Shown here: piece after piece, positions 6,594 to 13,865 of the stretch | Layout: every line of letters begins with the position of its first letter | Position numbering within the stretch: the first letter of the stretch is position 1 | Assembly (NCBI GenBank): GCA_934663775.1 | Contig: CAKUKU010000017.1 | Location: 1-36,130, forward strand | Source of the DNA: an uncultured Ellagibacter sp. | GTDB taxonomy: Bacteria > Actinomycetota > Coriobacteriia > Coriobacteriales > Eggerthellaceae | DNA length: 36,130 nt | Reading direction: 5' to 3' | The notes under the pieces: model-generated | Databases searched by the model: none | Seen by the model: the letters and a program-made list of their open reading frames with translations, nothing else | What the model was told of the DNA's origin: nothing | Position numbers and translations under genes: made by a program

Positions 6594-7598
6594 ATGATCG
6601 TATCGTGGATGACAACCAACAGGTGCAACCTCAAATGCGAGCACTGCTACCAGGACGCGGCGGAGTGTGACAGTCGCGAGCTGACGACGGCCGAGGGCAA
6701 GGCGATGATCGAGCAGATCGCGCGCGCCGGCTTCAAGATCATGATCTTCAGCGGCGGCGAGCCCCTTATGCGCGACGACATCTTCGAGCTCGTGGCGCAC
6801 GCTGCAGCTCAAGGCCTGCGCCCCGTGTTCGGCAGCAACGGCACGCTGATCACCGACGAGGTCGCGCGAAAGCTCAAGGAAGCCGGCGCGTGCTCCATGG
6901 GCATCAGCATCGACAGCCTCGACGCGGCAAAGCATGACGCCTTCCGCGGCGTCGCAGGCGCCCACGCCGACACCCTCGCGGGCATCGAGGCATGCAAGCG
7001 CGCGGGCCTCGACTTCCAGATCCATACCACCGTGGTCGACTGGAACCGCGACGAGGTCTGCGACATCACGGACTTCGCGCAGAGCATCGGCGCGGTCAAC
7101 CACTCGATTTTCTTCCTCATCCCCGTGGGGCGCGGCAAGTACATCGAGGAGACGAGCCTCAAGGTGCTGGAGAACGAGGCGCTGCTCCAAGACATCATGC
7201 GCAAGGCCGCAGAGGTCGACATCGACGTCAAGCCCACCTGCGCGCCGCAGTTCACGCGCGTCGCCGACCAGCTCGGCATCCCCACCCGCTACACGCGCGG
7301 CTGCCTGGCCGGCCTCACCTACTGCGTCGTCGGCAGCGAGGGCATCGTGCGCCCGTGCGCGTACATGACCGAGGACGCTGGCGACGTGCGCGAGCAGCCC
7401 TTCGACGAGATCTGGGCGACGAGCCCCGTGTTCGAGCGTTTGCGCACGCAGGCTTACGGCGGCAACTGCGGCGAGTGCGACCACAAGGAGCATTGCGGCG
7501 GCTGCAGGGCGCGCGCGGCGTACTACCATGACGGCGACTACATGGCCCAGGACGACTACTGCGCCTACGGGCAGAAACTCGGCTGCAAGGGCGCCTAG
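6594..7598 (+). CDS. Radical SAM/SPASM protein of the NirJ2/AhbD haem-modifying type
   Basis: A 334-residue radical SAM enzyme. The 4Fe-4S motif is TTNRCNLKCEHCYQD (Cys11, Cys15, Cys18), followed by the SAM-binding FSGGEPLMR near residue 50. A C-terminal SPASM-type region carries further cysteines (TRGCLAG, RPCAYM, GNCGECDHKEHCGGCRARA) for auxiliary Fe-S clusters. The layout and strings such as AGFKIMIFSGGEPLMRDDIF are what I know from NirJ2-like proteins, relatives of NirJ, AhbC and AhbD, which remove or decarboxylate side chains of haem precursors. The substrate here is not known. ATG 6594 was chosen because GGAGGAGAG (6582-6590) sits before it and homology begins at once. It heads an operon with a FecBCD-type importer under MerR control. 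Confidence 0.85.
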   Translation: MIVSWMTTNRCNLKCEHCYQDAAECDSRELTTAEGKAMIEQIARAGFKIMIFSGGEPLMRDDIFELVAHAAAQGLRPVFGSNGTLITDEVARKLKEAGACSMGISIDSLDAAKHDAFRGVAGAHADTLAGIEACKRAGLDFQIHTTVVDWNRDEVCDITDFAQSIGAVNHSIFFLIPVGRGKYIEETSLKVLENEALLQDIMRKAAEVDIDVKPTCAPQFTRVADQLGIPTRYTRGCLAGLTYCVVGSEGIVRPCAYMTEDAGDVREQPFDEIWATSPVFERLRTQAYGGNCGECDHKEHCGGCRARAAYYHDGDYMAQDDYCAYGQKLGCKGA

Positions 7599-7617
7599 GC
7601 GAGAGCCCGACGGCCGT

Positions 7618-7653
7618 CCCCTGCCCCTGCCGCTGCGATGACAGGGGCAGGGG
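7618..7653 (+). promoter_or_regulatory. Strong GC-rich intercistronic hairpin between nirJ2 and fecB
   Basis: CCCCTGCCCCTG at 7618-7629 is perfectly complementary to 7642-7653, with a 12-base loop. There is no T-run, so it is more likely an mRNA-stabilising or processing hairpin than a terminator. A second small dyad (CGGCCG...CGGCCG, about 7685-7702) follows before the fecB ribosome binding site. Confidence 0.55.
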
Positions 7654-7726
7654 CAGGGGCTGACAGCAAATGCGACGGATGCGACGGCCGCATGATCGGC
7701 CGCCCACATCAGATGAGGAGAACCAC

Positions 7727-8728
7727 ATGAAGAGGATTGCAACGAAGGCATGCGCGTGTGCGTGCGCCCTGGCGCTGGCGGCAAGCGGCAGCGCGATGAT
7801 CGGCTGCTCTGGCAGCAACTCCGGCAACGCCGGCACACAGCAGGGCGCGACGAGCCAGCAGGCCGGCTACACCTTTACGGACGATTTGGGCAACCAGGTG
7901 ACCGTGAGCACGCATGAGCGCGTCGTCGCGGGCATGGGCAGCTTCGCGAACATCTGGGAGCTGGCGGGCGGCACCCTCGTCGGAGCGTCCAGCGACGCGT
8001 TCTCCGATTACCACATCGAGTCAAAGGCGGAGAAGGTCGGTGACTTCTCCTCCCTCAATGCGGAGTCCATCATCGCGCTCAACCCGGACTTCGTGATCTT
8101 GACCGGCACAAGCTCCGGTCGCGGCGGTGGCGTCGCCCAGACCGACCTCAAGGACACACTGCAGGCAGCGGGCATCCCCGTGGCGTACTTCAACGTCACC
8201 ACCTTCGACGACTACCTGCGCATGCTCAAGACCTGCTGCGACATCACCGGCGACGCCGAGGCGTACAAGGACAACGGTACGGAAGTTGCCGAGGACATCG
8301 ACGCCATCAAGAAGAAGGCCGAAGGCAAGAGCGCGGGCAGCGTCGCGGTGCTGACCACGTACTCCGGCGGCACGCGCGTCCAGGCGTCCTCGACACAGAC
8401 GGGCACCATGCTCGCCGAGCTGGGCGCGAGCAACATCACCGACGCCGACAAGAGCCTGCTGTCCGACTATAGCCTGGAGTCCCTGGTCAAGGCCGACCCC
8501 GACTTCATCTTCCTGCTGCCCATGGGCGACTCGAGCGAGGCTGCGCAAAAGGCGCTCAAGGACCAGACCACGGCCAACCCGGCTTGGAAGGAACTGACTG
8601 CCGTCAAGGAGGGCCGCGTCATCACGCTCAACCCCAAGCTGTTCCTCTACAAGCCCAATGACAACTGGGATGACGCATACGAAGAGCTGTACGAGGCCCT
8701 GTACGAGACGCCGCGCGAGCAGAAGTAG
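7727..8728 (+). CDS. FecB/BtuF-type substrate-binding lipoprotein
   Basis: Extracellular solute-binding component of an iron-siderophore/haem/cobalamin-class ABC importer (333 residues). The signal peptide ends in a lipobox (SAMIGCSG, Cys near residue 27); it is odd in carrying several cysteines (ACACACA). The mature protein has the type III binding-protein fold: YTFTDDLGNQVTV, then ERVVAGMGSFANIWELAGG, the first lobe ending in LNAESIIALNPDFVILTG, a long bridging helix, and a second lobe with LVKADPDFIFLLP. ATG 7727 follows GAGGAGAA (7715-7722); an upstream in-frame codon would place the signal peptide too far inside. It lies between nirJ2 and the permease gene. The ligand cannot be told from sequence. 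Confidence 0.88.
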   Translation: MKRIATKACACACALALAASGSAMIGCSGSNSGNAGTQQGATSQQAGYTFTDDLGNQVTVSTHERVVAGMGSFANIWELAGGTLVGASSDAFSDYHIESKAEKVGDFSSLNAESIIALNPDFVILTGTSSGRGGGVAQTDLKDTLQAAGIPVAYFNVTTFDDYLRMLKTCCDITGDAEAYKDNGTEVAEDIDAIKKKAEGKSAGSVAVLTTYSGGTRVQASSTQTGTMLAELGASNITDADKSLLSDYSLESLVKADPDFIFLLPMGDSSEAAQKALKDQTTANPAWKELTAVKEGRVITLNPKLFLYKPNDNWDDAYEELYEALYETPREQK

Positions 8729-8737
8729 CGCCTGGCC

Positions 8738-9787
8738 TTGAAGGAGATGCAGACGACAAACTCACGCGGCAAGCGCGGGCGCGCCTTGCAGGCGGACGGA
8801 CGATTCGCAGTGGCCATGGTTGCCTCAGTAGCGCTGCTGGGATGCGTGGCGGTGCTCGGCATCGTCATCGGCTCGACCTCCGTCGGCCTGCCCGACGTGC
8901 TCGCCCTCGCCTTTGGCGCACCTGCCGAGCAGACGGCGGTAAACGTCATCTGGAACATCCGCCTGCCGCGCGTGCTCGCAGCGCTTCTGGCCGGCGCCGC
9001 GCTCGCGCAGGCGGGCGCGCTCATCCAGGCGGCACTCGACAACCCCCTGGCCAGCCCCAACGTCATCGGCGTGAACGCGGGCTCGGGTTTCTTCGTGCTG
9101 CTGGCGGCGTGCGCCTTCCCCAACGTCTTTGGGCTCGCTCCCGTGGCGGCCTTCCTCGGCGCGTTGTGCGTGGCGGGGCTCATCTTTGCCGTGGCAGGCC
9201 TTGGGGGCTCGCCACGCCTCACCGTCGTGCTCGCCGGCATGGCGTTCACGGCGATCTTCACCGCCGGCATGAACACGATCCTCATCGTGAACCCGGACGC
9301 CTACGTGAGCGCCTCGGGCTTTCTGGTCGGCGGGCTGTCCGGCGTCAAGCTGAGCGAGGTCATCGTCCCCGGCTGCGCGATCTGCGTGGTGCTGGTGCTC
9401 GGCCTGTTGCAGGGCACGCGGCTCAACCTGCTCTCGCTGGGCGAGCATCAGGCGCACTCCCTGGGCCTCAACGTCCGCCGCACGCGCCTTACCGCGCTGG
9501 TGTCCGCCGCTGCGCTCGCGGGTTGTGCGGTGAGCTTTGCGGGCCTCGTCGGATTCGTGGGGCTCATCGTCCCGCACGCGGTCCGCGCTCTGGTGGGCCA
9601 CGATAACCGCCGCGTCCTTGCGATGGCGCCGCTGCTGGGTGGGCTGCTGGTGTGCCTGTGCGACCTGCTCGCCCGCACCATGTTCGCCCCGTACGAGATC
9701 CCCGTCGGCATCGTCTTGTCCCTGCTGGGCGGGCCGTTCTTCGTCTACCTGATCTTGCGCCGTGGGAAGGGGGGCCTCGATGGCTAG
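8738..9787 (+). CDS. FecCD-family ABC transporter permease
   Basis: Integral membrane subunit of the importer (up to 349 residues) with about ten helices. FecCD-family features are clear: WNIRLPRVLAALLAGAALAQAGALIQ (near residues 70-95), NPLASPNVIGVNAGSGF, and the coupling-helix region LGEHQAHSLGLNVRRTR, then GFVGLIVPHAVRALVGHDNRRVLAMAPLLGG. Start choice is uncertain: TTG 8738 lacks a ribosome binding site, while AAGGAG at 8741-8746 directly abuts ATG 8747; both give the same membrane part. The gene follows fecB by nine bases, and its last eight bases overlap the ATPase start. Confidence 0.9.
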   Translation: MKEMQTTNSRGKRGRALQADGRFAVAMVASVALLGCVAVLGIVIGSTSVGLPDVLALAFGAPAEQTAVNVIWNIRLPRVLAALLAGAALAQAGALIQAALDNPLASPNVIGVNAGSGFFVLLAACAFPNVFGLAPVAAFLGALCVAGLIFAVAGLGGSPRLTVVLAGMAFTAIFTAGMNTILIVNPDAYVSASGFLVGGLSGVKLSEVIVPGCAICVVLVLGLLQGTRLNLLSLGEHQAHSLGLNVRRTRLTALVSAAALAGCAVSFAGLVGFVGLIVPHAVRALVGHDNRRVLAMAPLLGGLLVCLCDLLARTMFAPYEIPVGIVLSLLGGPFFVYLILRRGKGGLDG

Positions 9788-10559
9788 CGTGCAGCTGAGC
9801 GACGTCAGCTTTGGCTACGGCGAGCGCGCCTTGTTCTGCAGGCTGGACCTCGAGCTCGCGCAAGGTAAGGTGACGAGCATCATCGGCCCCAACGGCTGCG
9901 GCAAGTCGTCGCTGCTCAAGCTGGCAAGCGGCATCTGCAAGCCCTGGGAGGGCAGCATCCGCGTGCTGGGGCACGATGCCAGCGCGCTTTCCTCCAAAGA
10001 GCGCGCACGGCTGCTGAGCTTGCTGGCGCAGGAGCACGCGGCACCGCCCATGAGCGTGCGGCGGCTTGTGGAGTGCGGGAGGTTTCCGCACCATGGGATG
10101 TTCGCGACGATGGACGCAGCGGATTACGAGGCAGTTGACCGGGCGCTTGCGACATGCGGGCTTGCAGAGCTCGCCGAGCGCCCCGTGGCCGAGCTCTCCG
10201 GCGGGCAGCGTCAGCGTGCCTTCATCGCCATGGTCCTGGCGCAGGATGCGCCCGTGGTGCTCTTCGACGAGCCGATCTCGTTTCTCGACGTGTCGGCGTG
10301 CTACGAGGTGATGGAGCTGATGCGCTCGCTCAAGGAGGAGCACGGCAAGACTGTCGTCGCGGTGATCCACGACATCAACCTGGCGCTCAAGTACTCCGAC
10401 GAGGTCTGCGTTATGCGTGCCGGAAAGCTGCTGTCGCAAGGGGCGCCACATGAGGCCGAGGTACTCGCAGCTGTCGAAGACGCCTTCGACGTGCGCATCG
10501 AGCTGCTGCATGGCGAGCTGGGGAGTTCGTATGCGCTGTGGCGGCGCACAAAGTGCTGA
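9780..10559 (+). CDS. FecE-type ABC transporter ATPase
   Basis: Energy-coupling ATPase of the importer (259 residues). Walker A GPNGCGKSS (near residue 38), Q-loop LAQEH, signature LSGGQRQR, Walker B VVLFDEP and switch histidine VIHD are all intact. The ATG at 9780 was chosen because GAAGGGGGG lies just upstream and it overlaps the permease stop as ATGGCTAG, an arrangement for coupled translation; a GTG at 9762 is less likely. An intrinsic terminator follows 50 bases after the stop, so the operon is nirJ2, binding protein, permease and ATPase. Confidence 0.92.
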   Translation: MASVQLSDVSFGYGERALFCRLDLELAQGKVTSIIGPNGCGKSSLLKLASGICKPWEGSIRVLGHDASALSSKERARLLSLLAQEHAAPPMSVRRLVECGRFPHHGMFATMDAADYEAVDRALATCGLAELAERPVAELSGGQRQRAFIAMVLAQDAPVVLFDEPISFLDVSACYEVMELMRSLKEEHGKTVVAVIHDINLALKYSDEVCVMRAGKLLSQGAPHEAEVLAAVEDAFDVRIELLHGELGSSYALWRRTKC

Positions 10560-10607
10560 CGCTTGCAAGCCAGGCGGCAGGCTATCGGCACGGGTACGGC
10601 GAATTGT

Positions 10608-10636
10608 CTGAACGATTCATCGTTCAGGCTTTTTGG
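10608..10636 (+). terminator. Terminator of the nirJ2-fec operon
   Basis: CTGAACGA (10608-10615) pairs with TCGTTCAG (10620-10627), followed by GCTTTTTGGCTTT. It points away from the operon. Confidence 0.7.
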
Positions 10637-10647
10637 CTTTCGGGGAT

Positions 10648-11345
10648 CTAACCGCGCTTGCGACCGTGGACGAGCGCGTAGTACACGAACGCGGCGACAG
10701 AACACAGCGCGCAGATGAGGAACATCGTCGTGTAATCCGTTGCAGCGAGGACGTTACCCCAGGCCACGGGCGCAACGCCACAGCCGAGGTCGCAGAGCAG
10801 GAAGAAGGTCGAGATACCCACCGCACTCTTCTGCTGGCCGATGATCTTCACGCAGACCGCCTGGCCGATGCTCATGCAGGTGCCAAAGCCCGGCGCCATG
10901 AAGACGCCGACGAGGACGAACATCCCGCCGTTGAAGGCAAACGCGCAGATCACAGACGCAAGCGCGTTGCATGCAATCGAGATGTAGAGGATTGCGTTCT
11001 CGCCGTGGCGATCCATCAACTTGCCGGTAATCGGATGCGTGATGAGAAGGAGCACGGAGTACGCAAGGAAGGTGAGCGGGGCGAAGAATTGCAGACCGCG
11101 GTCGATGGCGCAGCTGTTGAGGTAGGTGTTGATCGAGGCGTAGCCGCAGGCCACGAGGAACATAAACACCGCGAAGACGGCGGCACGGCGATCGAGGAAG
11201 CTGCTGATCTTGAAACTGCCAGGGCGGACCATGGTCCGGCGTCATTGGGGACCTTGACCAGGCGCGTGCACACGATGGCAATTGCGGAGGCGACGGCGCA
11301 GGTTGCGAAGACGACATGGTAGTTGAGTCCGCCGGCGATGAACAT
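10648..11345 (-). pseudogene. MFS transporter, truncated and frameshifted
   Basis: The minus strand encodes the C-terminal half of a major facilitator permease: six helices, with the conserved loop LITHPITGKLMDRHGENAILY after the second. One more helix (FIAGGLNYHVVFATCAVASA) and part of the central loop (TRLVKVPND) lie in another frame at about 11236-11345. The frames do not connect, so there is at least one indel near 11235. The first five helices and the start codon are missing; at about 11346 the sequence switches to an IS30-like transposase remnant. The gene is dead. Its original substrate is unknown. Confidence 0.75.
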
Positions 11346-11478
11346 GCCGGTATATGGTCGAGGGCGAGGCCTCGATCTGGCCGGCCCTGCCCAGCGCTAT
11401 CTGCTGGGGCGACAGCCCCTGGGGCTCGTCGCGCCTGTCCAGCCTGCGGTAGCGCTTCCGCTGCTTCTTTCCCTGCAT
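11346..11478 (-). mobile_element. IS30-like transposase, N-terminal remnant
   Basis: From ATG 11478, behind GAGAAAGGAAGAAAG, the frame reads MQGKKQRKRYRRLDRRDE, then LSPQQIALGRAGQIEASPSTIYRHV. The second part has the look of the helix-turn-helix of IS30-family transposases (SPxQIA...SPSTIYR). The joint between the two parts looks like an internal deletion, and the rest of the transposase, with its DDE domain, is absent: the sequence continues as the broken MFS gene. A terminal inverted repeat lies 52 bases upstream at 11530-11548, as expected for an IS end. Confidence 0.5.
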
Positions 11479-11529
11479 CTTTCTTCCTTTCTCTCGGGAG
11501 GGCCCTCGGCCCTCGCCTCCGGAAAGGAA

Positions 11530-11569
11530 TTCTCGAACTCATCCGGACGTGTCCGGATGAGTTCGAGAA
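11530..11569. repeat. Abutting IS30-like inverted repeats (19 bp + 2 bp + 19 bp)
   Basis: TTCTCGAACTCATCCGGAC at 11530-11548 and its exact reverse complement at 11551-11569 are separated by only GT. IS30-family elements form junctions of two inverted ends separated by about 2 bp and target such sites. The left arm belongs to the transposase remnant at 11346-11478; what lay right of 11569 is no longer recognisable. Confidence 0.65.
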
Positions 11570-11671
11570 CGAAATTGAAGTGTTCGGATGAACTTGCGAA
11601 TCAACCCGCCGGCGAAGCCTATGAACAGCAGGTGAAAACGCCGCGGAAAGAGCCTGATGGAACGGGCGAAG

Positions 11672-11687
11672 TGCTATAGTTAGGGCT
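11672..11687 (+). promoter_or_regulatory. Extended -10 promoter of the coiled-coil membrane protein operon
   Basis: TGC-TATAGT (hexamer at 11675-11680) lies 28 bases before the ATG at 11708, with AAAGGAGG at 11696-11703 between. No -35 is evident. Confidence 0.5.
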
Positions 11688-11707
11688 TCGGAACAAAGGA
11701 GGCGCGG

Positions 11708-12445
11708 ATGGATTTCTTCAGCGTGATAAACGTTGCTTTGCCGGTGGTGTATGTGCTGGTCGGCATCGTTTTGGTGTGGTTTGTCATCGAGCTTGTCATG
11801 ACGATTCGCAAGACTCGCGAAACGGTGACGAGCGTGCAGAAGCAACTCGAGCCCACGCTCGAGCACGTGGAGAAGATTACGGCATCGCTTGAGCCTGTGT
11901 GCGACAAAATCGATCCCCTGGTCGATCGCGTGTCCCTCACGGTCGACGCCGCGAATCTGGAAGTCATGCGCCTCGATCAGATTCTCGAGGACGTGGGGGA
12001 AATCACCAGCTCGGCATCGAGTGCCGTGAACGCGGTCGATACGGTGACCAATGCTCCCCTCGAGCTCGTCAACTCCGTCACCAAGAAGGTCCGCCGGAAG
12101 TTCACGCCGAAAAAGGCGTCCGACGAGTCTGTTGCCTTAGGGCAGGGCGCGCCTGACGAGCCTAATCCCGTCAGCGACTTCGTCGATGCGACCGCCGATG
12201 CCGCAGCTGCCGTAGTTGCGGCTGGCAAAGGCCGAGTCGCCGGCAAGGCGTCTAACGAGGAGACTTCCGCTTCCGCCGCAGCCGCGACCGCCGCGACCCC
12301 CGCAGCCAAGCCCGCCGTGCAACCTGAGCCCGCGCCCGTAGTCGAGCCCGCCTCTTCCGACGAGGGCAAGTACTTCACCTATGCCCCGGAAACGGGTGCC
12401 ACCGCCTCATCTGATGCCGAGAAAACGGCGTCTTCGGAGGAGTAG
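11708..12445 (+). CDS. DUF948-like coiled-coil membrane protein
   Basis: A 245-residue protein with one N-terminal membrane helix (about residues 8-32), a long coiled coil (about 35-125) with heptad-like runs such as LEPTLEHVEKITASLEPVCDKIDPLVDRV, and an Ala/Pro/Ser/Glu-rich, probably disordered C-terminal third. This architecture is that of DUF948-type proteins, which often sit in envelope or cell-division operons; a molecular function is not known. Strong ribosome binding site AAAGGAGG. The next gene, a permease, begins three bases after the stop codon. Confidence 0.7.
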   Translation: MDFFSVINVALPVVYVLVGIVLVWFVIELVMTIRKTRETVTSVQKQLEPTLEHVEKITASLEPVCDKIDPLVDRVSLTVDAANLEVMRLDQILEDVGEITSSASSAVNAVDTVTNAPLELVNSVTKKVRRKFTPKKASDESVALGQGAPDEPNPVSDFVDATADAAAAVVAAGKGRVAGKASNEETSASAAAATAATPAAKPAVQPEPAPVVEPASSDEGKYFTYAPETGATASSDAEKTASSEE

Positions 12446-12448
12446 GCT

Positions 12449-13777
12449 TTGAGCGACGTGGCGCAGAACAAGCAATCGGATAAGACGGACAAGGCTCGCA
12501 GGCGTTTCTTAAACGTTTGGACTATCGTGGGCGCCATCGCGCTCACCTGGGTCGTTGTGCAGCTATTGAACATTCTCTCGGTGCCTGTCGCCATCGTCAT
12601 CTGGACGACCATCATCGTGTTCGTCCTGCGCGGCACGGTGAACAAGCTCGAGGAAATCGGCATCAACCGAACGGTGGGCACGGCCATCGGCTACGTGATC
12701 ATGTTCGCGGTGCTGGCGCTTGTAGCGTTCCTTTTGTTCTCGCCTGGCGTCGGCATGAACACACAGTTCGCGAACTTGATCGAGAACGTCCCCGTCTACG
12801 TGCAGGGCATCTCCGACTGGGCAAACGACATGTACGCGCGCTACGCCTACATGCTCGAGGACGAGTCGGTCCGCGCATTCGTCACCGACGTGCAGGCCTC
12901 CGCCATGGATTGGGCGGGCGACTTCGCGAAGAACAGCGCCTCGGGCGCCATCGCGTTCGGCACGGGGCTTGCCAACGCGCTTATGGCCATCGGCTTCGCG
13001 CTTGTGGTCGCCTTCTGGATCCTCATGCAACTGCCTCAGCTCGGGCGCGAATGCAGGCGCCTCGTGGGCGACGCGCACGCCGAGGACCTCGAGATGCTCC
13101 ACATCACGTTTACGCGCGTGATGGGAGGCTATATCAAAGGTACGCTTCTGCAGTGCGCAATCATAGGCGTGGCCTGCGGAATCCTCTTTGCCGTGCTCGG
13201 CATTCCCAACTCGATGGCCTTGGGCGGCATCACGGGCATCTTAAACATCATCCCGATTATCGGCCCCTGGCTGGGCGGCGGTCTCGCTGCGATCGTCGGC
13301 ATCTTCGTGAGCCCGCTCGTCGCCGTCATCGCCATTCTCGGCACCATCGTGATTCAGCAGTTCGTCTACACGTTCATCTCGCCGAAGATCATGTCCGACT
13401 CGGTCGACATCCATCCGGCGCTCACGCTCATCGCCCTCATGGCGGGCTCGGCGCTTGGCGGCGCGATGGGTGGGCTTTCGGGCTCGCTTGTGGGCATGCT
13501 GGCCTCTATTCCCGCCGTTGCCGTCGCGAAATCCGTTTTCGTGTATTATTTCGAGAAGCGAACGAGCAGACGCCTCGTCTCGAAGGATGGCGTGTTCTTC
13601 TTAGGCACGCCTTCGCCAAGCGAAGACGGCGATGCGCCGAATCCTATCGCCGATGCTACGTCCCCGCACCCCGACGGATCGGCGGAATTCGCGCGCGCCG
13701 AGAAGAAACGCGCCGAAAATGCCGAGAACAGGCGCAAGATCAGAGAGCGTCTGCGTGGGAGGGAAGACAAGAAATAG
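12449..13777 (+). CDS. AI-2E family transporter (PF01594-type permease)
   Basis: A 442-residue membrane protein with about eight helices. It has the family hallmark in its C-terminal half, GILNIIPIIGPWLGGGLAAIVGI (near residue 265) and FVYTFISPKIMSDSVDIHPALTLIALMAGSALGGAMGGLSG. Members export signalling molecules, ions or polyols; the substrate is unknown. The C-terminal 70 residues are charged and extend past the family domain. It starts with TTG at 12449 behind CGGAGGAG (12436-12443), chosen because the frame and spacing fit. Confidence 0.85.
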   Translation: MSDVAQNKQSDKTDKARRRFLNVWTIVGAIALTWVVVQLLNILSVPVAIVIWTTIIVFVLRGTVNKLEEIGINRTVGTAIGYVIMFAVLALVAFLLFSPGVGMNTQFANLIENVPVYVQGISDWANDMYARYAYMLEDESVRAFVTDVQASAMDWAGDFAKNSASGAIAFGTGLANALMAIGFALVVAFWILMQLPQLGRECRRLVGDAHAEDLEMLHITFTRVMGGYIKGTLLQCAIIGVACGILFAVLGIPNSMALGGITGILNIIPIIGPWLGGGLAAIVGIFVSPLVAVIAILGTIVIQQFVYTFISPKIMSDSVDIHPALTLIALMAGSALGGAMGGLSGSLVGMLASIPAVAVAKSVFVYYFEKRTSRRLVSKDGVFFLGTPSPSEDGDAPNPIADATSPHPDGSAEFARAEKKRAENAENRRKIRERLRGREDKK

Positions 13778-13865
13778 CGGCGCACTCGCGCTGTTGAGAA
13801 CGTGAAAGCGAGCGCTTCTGCAATACCGCAACGCGCTCTTGAGTGATAAGGGAAGAACAACCACC

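Noticed and set aside
6567..7838. Long minus-strand frame opposite nirJ2
   Set aside because: Low-complexity Ala/Arg/Val-rich shadow of a high-GC gene; nirJ2 has intact motifs and start signals.
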